DNA of 64,000 nt, from positions 744,001-808,000 of the forward strand of contig CANXME010002096.1 in the NCBI GenBank assembly GCA_948144175.1, written 5' to 3'. The notes below the pieces were generated by a model that saw only the letters and a list, made by a program, of their open reading frames with translations, was not told the origin of the DNA and searched no databases. The position numbers and the translations under genes are program-made. The DNA is from Closterium sp. NIES-65. Its lineage: Eukaryota > Streptophyta > Zygnematophyceae > Desmidiales > Closteriaceae. Positions 53,357 to 62,856 of this stretch are shown piece by piece (the first letter of the stretch is position 1; each line of letters starts with the position of its first letter).

Positions 53357-54419
53357 ACTGGCGCTGACCACCCCCAGTGCTGCTCCTCTGGGACGAGCCA
53401 CTCCGACCACCTCCACCACCGCCACCCCCGCCTCCGCCGCCACCGCCGCCACCGCCACCCTCGCCCCCGCCGCTCCCACTGCCACCTCCGCCACCACCTC
53501 CGCCGCCACCTCCGCCTCCACTGCCGCCACCAGTACCTCCACTCCCGCCTCCACCCCCACCGCCACCCCCACTCCCCCCGCTGCCCCCACCTCCTCCGCC
53601 ACCGCCCCCGCTAGCTCCACCCGCTCCCTTGCCCCCCTTGCTCCTGCCAGAGCGGCGCCTACCGCTGGGGGCAGACGCCGCAGCGACCGACTCTAAACCA
53701 ACGAAGTCGGCCGCAGCAGCAGAGGCGACAGAGGGTAACAGGGGGGAAGGAGAACACCACTCAAAGATGGGGGTGCGCGGGTCACCACGAGAGGCCCCTA
53801 CAGCGACTATGCTCTTCTCGGCCGCTAGCAGGGACTTCTCGAGGAGGTCGACAGTGAGGGTGGTGGGAAAGACAGAGAGAAACTGGTCCCTAACAGCACG
53901 AAGGGACTCAGGGAGACGGGTGACTAGAAAGTAGAGGGTGATGTACATGGGAGGGGGGTTTTCGGTGAGGAAGGTTGCAGGAAGCGCAGCTCGGTAGCGA
54001 GTGTCACTAGCGCGAAGGTGGGTAAAGAGGTCAGTGACTGTGGGAAAGGCAGCAAGGTCAGGGAAGAGGTACGGTAGCATGAGGCGGCTCAGTGTAGCAG
54101 TGGAAGGGGAGGAGTAGCGCGCAACTACAGCGTCGTACAAGGCCTGAGCGGTCTTGCACTGACTAAAGTGGGCACGCTCGGAGGAAGGGAGGTGGCGACG
54201 CACAGCAAGACGTGCAGCAGCATCGCGTGTGGCCCACTTGGAGCGAACAGTGGGGCCAGCATCAGCAGGAGGGGCAGGGACAGCGCCAGAGGCAAAGTCA
54301 AAGAGAGAGATGTCGTCTACTGAATCGCACTGCAAGTACAGCTGCAGGTCCTCGACCCAGACCGCAAAGTCAATGGCGCGACCCTCAGCGTCAAAGGCCA
54401 GGACACTGGGGGTGGCCAT
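53355..54419 (-). CDS. gag: Copia A gag
   Basis: Start MATPSVLAFDAEGRAIDFAV at 54419. Gag domain motifs QCDSVDDISLFDFASGA, LPSSERAHFSQCKTAQALYD and LPYLFPDLAAFPTVTDLFTH parallel copia B. It ends in a glycine-rich linker and a TAG inside a CAG run (QRQ, TAG, then CAG repeats), so gag and the protease are in the same frame and the TAG is probably a mutated CAG. Confidence 0.9.
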
Positions 54420-54539
54420 GATAGCAGCCGACAGTCTCACCAGAGAAGAAAGGTCGAGCAGCTCAGTAGGACAGCAACACAGCAGCTCAGCAACTCCGCC
54501 GGCCCAGGAGTAGCAGCAGCCCCACAGGATCCGGCTCCC

Positions 54540-55400
54540 GGGACCGTAGACGGATCGGGCGGCTCGGGCGGCTCGGGCGGCTCGGGCGGCTCGGGCGGCT
54601 CGGGCGGCTCGGGCGGCTCGGGTGGCTCGGGCGGCTCGCGCGGCTCGGGTGACGCGGGGGCACACGGGCGGCGCGGGCGGCTGCACGGGCGGCTCACGGG
54701 CGGCTGGGGCGGCTCACGGGCGGCACGGTGGGCGGCTGCACGGGCGGCTGCACGGGCGGCTGCACGGGCGGCTGCACGGGCGGTTGCACGGGCGGGTGCA
54801 CGGGCGGCGCACGGGCGGCTGCACGGGTGGCGCGGCGGGCTGCAGCACGGGCGGCGGGGCCGCAATGGGGGCCGTAGCGGGGCTGCAGCGGGGCCTAAGC
54901 GGGGCCGTAGCGGGGCCGACGACGGGCTGTAGCGGGGCCGTAGCAGGGTCGGCGAGGCCTAGGCGGGGCCGACGGGGCCGACGGGGCCGTAGCGAGGCCG
55001 TTGCGGGGCTGACGCGGGGCCGTAGCGGGGCCGACGGGGCCGTAGCGAGGCCGTAGCGGGGCCGTAGCGGGGCCGACGGGGCCGACGGGGCCGTAGCAAG
55101 GCCGTAGCGGGGCCGTAGCGGGGCCTAAGCGGGGCCGACGGGGCCTAAGCGGGGCCGACGGGGCCTAAGCGGGGCCGACGCGGGGCCGTAGCGGGGCCTA
55201 AGCGGGGCCGACAGGGCCTGAGCGGGGCCGACGAGGCCTAAGCGGGGTCGACGAGGGGCCGTAGCGGGGCCTAAGCGGGGTCGACGGGGCCTAAGCGGGG
55301 CCGACGCGGGGCCGTAGCGGGGCCTAAGTGGGGCCGACGTGGCCTAAGCGGGGCCGAAGCGGGGCCGTAGGGGTAAAGCGGGGCCGCGACTAAAGGGCGG
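54540..55400 (-). repeat. GC-rich leader satellites of copia A
   Basis: GGCTCGGGC units (54550-54650), CTGCACGGGCGG units (54670-54850) and GGGGCCGTAGC/GGGGCCTAAGC units (54860-55400) fill the leader between primer site and gag. Confidence 0.85.
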
Positions 55401-55649
55401 CGGGATCACGAAGGTAAGGGCGACACGCAGGGTCGCTAAAAAAAAAAACGCGTGCCTCGGGGCGCGCTTCGGTGGGCCCTAGAAACAGTCCCTAGGAGGG
55501 GACCTGCTCTGATTCCATGAGAAGAATTGAACGAGAATGAAATGACTATGAACGAAGTGAGTACAAATAGGAAACCCTAATTGGGTTGTACCCCCTATGG
55601 GATACCCCACTATAGCCTACACAAATAAGTAAGCTATAATGTTCTGACA

Positions 55650-57779
55650 GTCCCGTCACAGTTACAGTTGAAGCCGGCCTCCCCACTACCTGCTCCTTCT
55701 CCTTACGCTGGTCCTACTGGAGGCCTTACTTCGCGTCGTGAGCCTGCGTCTCGCCCTGCATCGCCTGTCCGTCCTGCTAGCGCTAGTGGTCGTGGTTCGC
55801 GTCAGCGTCCTCCTCCTGTCCCTGGCACGCACCGGATGTCTCTTCGTCCGTCCACTACTCCTCTGCGTGCCTCTTTACCTTCTCCTCCTGAGTCTTCTCT
55901 TCCTGCTCTTGCCGACCCAGAGTCGGACTCTCTTCGTGCTGCCAGTCCTACTGTCACGCGTCTCCTTGCTACTGTCGTCACTGACCCTTCCTTTGAGTCC
56001 ACTGCTCCGTCTGCCCTAGTTGCTGAGCTTGTCGACTTTGCTGCTCGCTGTCGTCTAGACTACGCTGCTAGTCTTGTCGCTGAGTCTGAGTCTGTCTGTC
56101 CTCCGTCCGTCGGGGGTGAGTGTGCCCTTGGCACGGACGTCCTTGAGGACAGGCAGGAGGAGTTCCAGTGCCTGGCCGCTGCTTCACCTCATCTCGTGTC
56201 CGTACTGCTTACCCCTGAGGGAGACCCGGATGCACTTGACATCCCGACTCCGCACTTTTACGCGGAGGCGATAGAGGGTCCCTACTCTTCTCAGTGGCAG
56301 GCAGCTATGGATGCAGAGATGGCTTCCTGGAAGTCCACAGGCACCTACGTTGACGCTGTCCCCCCTCCTGGGGCGAACATAGTCAGTGGCATGTGGATTT
56401 TTAGGGTGAAGCGACCGCCGGGTTCTCCGCCTGTCTTCAAGGCGTGTTACGTAGCTCGTGGCTTTAGTCAGCGGCAGGGAGTTGACTACTTTCAGACCTT
56501 CTCTCCCACCCCGAAGATGACCACTCTTCGGGTACTGCTGCACGTCGCTGCTCACCGTGACTACGGGCTACACTCCCTTGACTTCAGCACTGCGTTCCTG
56601 CAGGGCAGCCTGCACGAGGAGATCTGGCTGCGCCGCCCTCTTGGCTTCACTGGGACTTTTCCTCCTGGCACCCAGTGAAGCCTTCGGCGGCCGGTCTACG
56701 GTCTCCGTCAGGCACCGCGTGAGTGGCACGACACACTGAGGACTACACTTGCGGCTCTTGGGTTTGCCCCCTCCACTGCTGACCCGTCGCTGTTTCTACG
56801 CACCAACACCTCTCTGCCGCCGTTCTACATCCTCGTGTACGTCGACGACTTGGTCTTTGCCACAGCTGACATTGCTGGACTCGCCCACGTGAAGTCCGAG
56901 CTGCAGAAGAGACACACGTGCACTGACCTGGGTGAACTGCGCAGCTACCTTGGCTTGCAGATCACCCGGGACAGAGCACGCCGCACCATCACCCTGACTC
57001 AGTCACACATGGTGCAGCAGGTCCTTCAGCGCTTCGGCTTGACGTACTCCTCGCCTCCGGCCACTCCTCTGTCTACTCGCCACTCGCTCTCAGCTCTGCC
57101 TTCGGATGAGTCTGTAGAGTCGAGTGGCCCGTACCCAGAGCTTGTTGGGTGCCTCATGTACCTGATGACCTGCACACGACCTGACCTTGCATACCCTCTT
57201 AGCATTCTTGCACGCTATGTTGCTCCTAAGAGACACCGACCAGAGCACATGGCTGCAGCGAAGAGGGTGTTGCGCTACTTGTGCAGTACGTCGGGCATGG
57301 GGCTAGTGCATGGAGGGCAGAGTCCAGTGGTCCTCACTGGACACGCAGACGCTTCTTGTGCTAACGACCAGGCTACGCAGTGGTCGTCACAGGGTTACAC
57401 CTTCAGCCTTGGTTCCGGCTCTGTTTCGTGGCGGGCTACTCGCTCGTCTTCTGTTCTCGGCTCCAGTTGTGAGGCTGAGATCTACGCCGGGGCTATGGCT
57501 GCCCAGGAGCTTCGCTGGCTCACCTACCTGCTGACCGACCTTGGAGAGCCGCCTCGTTCTCCTCCAGTCCTGTACGTCGACAACAAGGCCATGCTGGCCT
57601 TGTGTCGAGAGCAGAGACTGGAGCACAGAACAAAGCACATTTCTCTCCGCTACTTCCTTGCTCGTGAGCTACAGCAGCGTGGACAGTTGCGACTTGCGTA
57701 CGTGGCCTCCGAGGCCAACACTGCTGATATCTTCACCAAGGCACTTCCGCCTTGTGATCATCAGCGCTTCTATACCTAG
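55650..57779 (+). pseudogene. pol: Copia B pol, part after element A (linker, RT, RNase H)
   Basis: Resumes at the sequence interrupted at 48141 and runs in one frame through MDAEMASWKSTGTYVDAVPP, YVDDLVFATAD and RNase H (SCEAEIYAGAMAAQELRWLT). A TGA at 56676 replaces the tryptophan of GTQWSL, and a TAG at 57777 replaces a glutamine just before the normal end. Confidence 0.92.
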
Positions 57780-58033
57780 TTGGGTCTTGTGCCTGTCTTG
57801 CCTCACTTGCTCTCCTCTTGACCCTCTTTGTACTGTTACATATATATATTGCTGCTCTTGCTTGTTTAGCCATATATATATATATGTACTCCTGCATGTG
57901 AACTGGCCTTGTGGCCTTGAACTTGTGCTCGGAATGTGTGGTGACGTTGTGATCCACCCTGAGCTTGCTTTGCTTTGCTTTACTTGACTGGTCTTGTGAC
58001 CCCTAGTTCTCCCCCACTTCGCCTATGGGGGTG

Positions 58034-58136
58034 TGTCAAACATTATATATGTTGTTGTAGGGTTTAGGGGGTACACATTTCTAGGGTTTCCTACTTGTAC
58101 TCATTTCACTGTTAGTTCATCCATTCTTGTTCAACA
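58034..58136 (+). repeat. 3' LTR of copia B (internally deleted)
   Basis: TGTCAAACATTATATATG to TTCAACA, lacking about 24 bases present in the 5' LTR; preceded by CTATGGGGGTG. Confidence 0.92.
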
Positions 58137-58141
58137 CCGGG

Positions 58142-61100
58142 GACAAACGGAGCACGCGGACGACGAACACAAGGAACATGAGCAAGGAAAGCAGCTCTAG
58201 GCTCAGGCTCAAGGTCAAAGCTAGACTCAGGCTCTCGACGCTCAGTGACTGTGTCACCGCAGTGTAAGGAGGAGGAGCAGGCAGTGGGGAGTGCGATAGC
58301 AGTTACGGCCATGACTGGTCTGCCGGTGGAAATAGTAACGGTGGAGTAGTACTTGCCACAGGGAAGTCAGTAGCACCTGGCAAAAGACTGAGAAGGTGGC
58401 AAAGAGCACCAGCAGCTTCCGTACCTCCAGCACGAGCAGCTCCTCCAGTACCCCCAGCAACACCTCGAGCACCAGTAGCACCAGCACCTCTAGCACCACG
58501 AGCTCCGATAGCGCCAGCAGCACCACCTGCTCCGGCAGCTCCAGCACCTCCAGTACGAGCACCTCTGGGACTAGTAGCTCCAGCACCTCCAGCACCTCCA
58601 GCTCCAACGCCTCCAACACCAGCAGCACCAGCACCACCAGGGTCAGTAGCTCCCGCAGCTCTAGCACCAGTAGCACCAGCAGCTCCAGCACCCCCACCAC
58701 CTCTAGTAACAGTAGTACCTCCAGCACCAGCAGCTTCTGTACCTCCAGCTCCAGTACCTCCAGCACCGGCAGCACCTTTAGTTGTAGCAGCACCTCTAGT
58801 ACCTCCAGTAGTACCTCCATCACCTCCAGTATCAGTATCACCTCCTGGACTAGTAGCTCAAGCACCAGCAGGACCGTACCCTCCACCACCAGGACTGCCT
58901 CGCCGAATGACCCACGCACGAATCACCTGCGGCGAGAGCGTCTCATGTAGAGTAGGCTGCGGTGGTTGTCCAGCTCCAGTACCTCCAGTAGTGGTAGCTC
59001 TAGCACCAGAAGCACCTCTAGTACCTCCAGTAGTACCTCCAAGCCTAGTAGCTCCAGTACCTCCAGCTCCAGGACCTCCAGAAGGACTCGCAGCACCCCC
59101 AGAGTCAGCACCCGAAGTCTCAGCACCCCCAGAGTCAGCACCCAAAGTCTCAGTACCCCTAGGCTCAGTACCCTCAGGCTCAGTGCTCTCAGTCCCAGCA
59201 CGCGCAGGCTCATTACTCCCAGTCCCAGCACCCGCAGGCTCATTACCCTCAGTCCTTGCACCCTCACTCTCAGCTCTAGTTTCTACTGCAGAAGGCTGCA
59301 GAGGCGGGAAACCAGGGGGGGGTAGCCAAACGAGGAGAGCGGACACCCCCAGACGTACCACCCCCATGCCCAACTCTAGCAGCCTTAGCTCTAGAGTCCA
59401 CAGCAGTAGGCTGCGGAGCTAGCGAAGACGGCCGAGGCGGGAAACCCGGGGGGGTCTCCAAGCGAGGAGTGCGGCGAGTGGTCGCCGTGTCAACGGCGGC
59501 GGTGTCACCCCCCTCAGCTGGGTCAGAGGAGTCAGAAAACATATCCATTGGCTCATCCAAGGAGGGTGGGTCTACCTGAGACACACCTGAGGGAGCAGGA
59601 CCCTGTGGGGGAAGGGGGTCTACCGGGGGGGGACTGGTACCAAGAAGAGAGGCGCGAGGGGGACCGGGTGGGACGCGTGTGGGTGAAGTCGGTAGTAACA
59701 GACCGACTCGTCAAAAGTGACGTCCTGAGAGGACAGAACACGACGCGAGGCAGGGTGGTAGAACCGCTAGGGCGGGATGTCGTTGGGGAAGTCCAGGAAG
59801 ACACAGCGGAGAGTGCGAGGAGAGAGCTTGCTCGCTTTGGTATCGCGAACAAGGGAGAGCGCGCTCCAGACCTGAAACGACGACGCATCACCAGGCTGTC
59901 TCGTCCAACGGAGTGTGGGCGAGGTCTCTGGAGCAGAGACATGGGGCCAGAGGTTGAGCTGATACGCAGCGTATTGGACCGCAAACGGCCACACGAAATG
60001 GGGAGCAGCCGCATGGATAATGGTGGTACGAGCAACCTCCATGATCAGGCCAATGCGACACTCAGCGATCCCATTTTGTTGCGGAGAGGCCGGAAGCGTG
60101 AATGACTGGGCGATGCCATTGTCCTGATAGAATGTCTCAAGGACATCAGAGGAGATCTAACCACCCCTATCAGAGGGCAGACGCAGAACTGGAAAATCAC
60201 GTCGAAACCGCTCGCACAGCTGGTGACAAGTAGTACGGATCCAGGGGATCAGGACACCATTGACATCCACCTTTCGCCGCAAGGAGAAGACGGTGGTGTA
60301 GCGTGTGTAGTCGTCAACAACCAGCAAGAAGTAGCACTCCTGGTCCGTTCCACTGACTTGGGCTGTGCCCCACACGTCCAGGTGGAGAGTCTGCAGAGGA
60401 GCAGTGGTCGGAGGAAACTCGAAGGAGTGAGGAGCGGCGCGCTGCCGCCCCTCGACGCAAGGAAGGCACAGCGGGGCAAGCGAGCACGGCAAGGGGGGCA
60501 GGGTCCTAGGGAGGCCAGAGACAAGGAGATAAGAGTGCATGCTGCATAGACGCGGCAGGGAGGGGTGACCAAGACGGTGGTGCCAGCGCTAAGTCTCGTG
60601 CGTGAGTACACTGCACGAGCAGGACGCTGCTAACTGACCCGACGCAGACGCCCGACTCGACGCGGCCACCTAACCTGACTCAGCCACCTGTGCAGACGTA
60701 GTGGTCAGTGTGTACAGACTAGACCCAGGCTGTCAAGTGAACGTAGCCAGGTGACGGCCAGTCCGGGATCACGTACAGATCGCCACACGCTGCCCTCCAG
60801 GAATAAAGGTATCAACCCAAACATCTTGAATGGCAGCGTTGCTCACCAAGTTTGTTGAGAACGTGGGGAGGTGGAGACTTGACAGAGAGCCAGAGGGGAC
60901 TGCTGGACAAGGGAGGACCGTGGAGGCCCTTGCAACTACTGGGCCCCCAGAGGGGTCAGCCAGTGAGACTGGGACAGGTGCTGTGAGTGGTGTGACTGTG
61001 GTGCAATCACGAAAGAAGCAACGTGACGCGCCTGAGTCAAGCGTGAAAGTGTGCAAGACCTCAGCTGAGGCAGGACCTGTGGCAGTAGACGCACTAGCAC

Positions 61101-61419
61101 CTAGAGCGTCGGCAGACTCACGAGCACCTAGAGCTACAGCAGATTCACTAGCACCTGGAGCGGCAGCAGACACACTAGCACATGGGGCGGCAGCAGCCTC
61201 ACTAGAACCAAGAGCAGGAACCTCTACACAGCCAAGGACACATCGCTGTGAAGCACAGTCGCGACGTCGCTTAGGCCACTTAAAATCAAAACCTCCACCA
61301 CCAGGCATGCCTTGCTGAAAAACCCACTCACGAAGCTGCTGAGGGGTGGGGTCGTCCGGGAGAGGCAGTGCACGCTGCTGTCCACCCTTGGCCGCAGCAA
61401 CTGCCGCGATAGTGGCCAT
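58142..61419 (-). pseudogene. Copia C protease, integrase and linker
   Basis: From 61419 leftward: a short gag C-terminus (LPDDPTPQQLREWVF), protease (LDSGASRCFFRD), integrase finger (HHRLGHPSLPRL region), core (LHLDVWGTAQV, LPSDRGG) and a long TSS/GT-rich linker (58390-59300). TAG codons at 60589, 60157 and 59767 replace residues conserved in A and B. Much of the true gag is absent. Confidence 0.85.
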
Positions 61420-61439
61420 GAGAGACAGCGACGGTCAGG

Positions 61440-62500
61440 ATTAGGTCCAGCACCTCCAGCTCCTCCAGCACTAGCAGCACCTCCAGCACTTCCAGCAGCA
61501 CCTCCACCAGCAGCAACAGTAGCACGAGTAGCAGCACCAGCAGCACCTCCACCAGTAGCAGCAGTAGCACGAGTAGCAGCAGCAGCAGCAGTAGTAGTAG
61601 CAGCAGGGCGGCTCAGTGGGGCTGGGCGGCCGCACCTCCAGCACTCCCAGCAACACCTCCACCAGCAGTAGCAGTAGCACGAGTAGCAGTAGCAGTAGCA
61701 CGAGTAGCAGCAACAGCTGTATTTTTTTTTTTAGGGTTTAGGGTTGCGCGCGGCCCATGGGCTGCAGGGGCGATGCGCGGCTCGGCAGTGTGGCGTGCGG
61801 GCTGCAGGGGTAGCGCCTACGGGCTGCAGGGGCAACGCGCAGCTCGGCAGGGCGGCGCGCGGGCTGTAGGGGCGGCGCGCGGCTCGGCAGGGCGGCGCCC
61901 AGGCTGCAGGGGCGACGCTCGGCTCGACAGGGCCGCGTGCGGGCTGCAAGGACAGCGCCCACGGGCTGCAGGGGCGACGTGCGGCTCTGCAGGGCAGCGT
62001 ACGGGCTGCAGGGGCAGCGCCCCTGGGCTGCACGGGCAGCGCCCCTGGGCTGCAGGGGCGACGCGCGGCTGTGCAGGGCGGCGTACGGGCTGCAGGGGCA
62101 GCGCCCCTGGGCTGCAAGGGCGACGCGCAGCTCCGCAGGGCGTCGCGCGGGCTGCAGAGGCAGCACCCACGGGCTGCAGGGGCGAACGCGCGGGCTGCAA
62201 GGGCAGCACGCGGGCCACAGGGGCAGGCACAGCTGCAGGGGCAGCACGGTTGCAGGGGCGAGTACGGCTGCAGGGGCAGCGCGGTCGCAGGGGCGAGCAC
62301 GGCTGCAGGGGCAGCGCGGTCGCAGGGGCAGCGCGCGGGCTGCAAGGGCAGCGCGCGGGCTGCAAGGGCAGCGCGCGGGCTGCAAGGGCAGCGCGCGGGC
62401 TGCAAGGGCAGCGCGCGGGCTGCAAGGGCAGCGCGCGGGCTGCAAGGGCAGCGCGCGGGCTGCAAGGGCAGCGCGGCTGCAGGGGCAGCGTAGGAAGAAA
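61440..62500 (-). repeat. Microsatellite and leader satellites of copia C
   Basis: 61440-61730 is AGCAGTAGCAC/CTCCAGCAC repeat; 61732-61745 contains two TTTAGGG units. 61750-62490 is built of GGGCTGCAGGGGC units, ending in seven perfect copies of a 20-bp unit GCTGCAAGGGCAGCGCGCGG (about 62338-62470). Confidence 0.85.
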
Positions 62501-62564
62501 AATGTACGGTTAGGGCAGGGCGGAACGTTCGGTGGGCCCTAGGAACGATTTTGCTCGAATACCA

Positions 62565-62696
62565 TGTTAGAATCTGCAGGTAGGAATGATGGACTAGGTA
62601 GCATGCATGAGTACAAGTACCTAACCCCTAAAGTGTTGTACCCCTTGTAGGCTAAACCACTATAGCCTAGAGAGAACACAAACATACAGTTTGACA
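62565..62696 (-). repeat. 5' LTR of copia C
   Basis: 132 bp, TGTCAAACTGTATG to TTCTAACA on the minus strand, followed by the degenerate primer site TGGTATTCGAGC (62553-62564). Confidence 0.9.
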
Positions 62697-62856
62697 CTTC
62701 TCTCGGACCGCATCCACACCTTCGCTTCCCCACTATCTCAATTTTTTGGGGGGGGTAGACGCCTCTTAGCGATCAAGCACCGCCGCTCGAAGTGCTCTCT
62801 CGTAAGCACGCACGGCCACAACGAGGCTCTCGTTGAGCTTGTCCGACACCCCCGCC

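Larger units (their letters stand above)
48142..55649 (-). mobile_element. Copia element A (innermost, minus strand), TSD GCCCC/GTCCC
   Basis: LTRs 55518-55649 and 48142-48273 are both 132 bp and differ at two positions by eye. The primer site TGGAATCAGAGC lies at 55506-55517 and a G-rich polypurine tract precedes the left LTR. Flanks are GCCCC (48137-48141) and GTCCC (55650-55654), one mismatch. Gag, protease, integrase and RT-RNase H are all present. It is the youngest of the nested copies, but two indels and two stop codons break pol. Confidence 0.95.
43207..58136 (+). mobile_element. Copia element B (plus strand), inserted in C and split by A; TSD CCGGG
   Basis: 5' LTR 43207-43332 (126 bp) and 3' LTR 58034-58136 (103 bp, with an internal deletion of about 24 bp). 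The flanks 43202-43206 and 58137-58141 are both CCGGG. A variant primer site TGGTATAGAGC follows the 5' LTR. Gag 44158-45261, protease-integrase 45461-47419, linker to 48141, then element A, then 55650-57779 with the rest of pol. Confidence 0.95.
40529..62696 (-). mobile_element. Copia element C (outer copia, minus strand), split by element B
   Basis: 5' LTR at 62565-62696, leader satellite, gag remnant/protease (60769-61419), integrase (59553-60650), linker repeats (58254-59373), then, after element B, RT-RNase H (41216-43201) and 3' UTR to about 40529. B entered within the sequence FVPGTHDMTLCPS and duplicated CCGGG. The 3' LTR is missing at the junction with gypsy D. Most gag is deleted and at least six in-frame TAG codons are present, so C is dead. 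Confidence 0.88.

Noticed and set aside
53377..53934. Proline-rich plus-strand frame opposite copia A gag
   Set aside because: Shadow of the glycine-rich gag linker on the other strand.
61732..61745. Telomere-like TTTAGGG repeats
   Set aside because: Only two units, inside the leader of copia C; no interstitial telomere tract.
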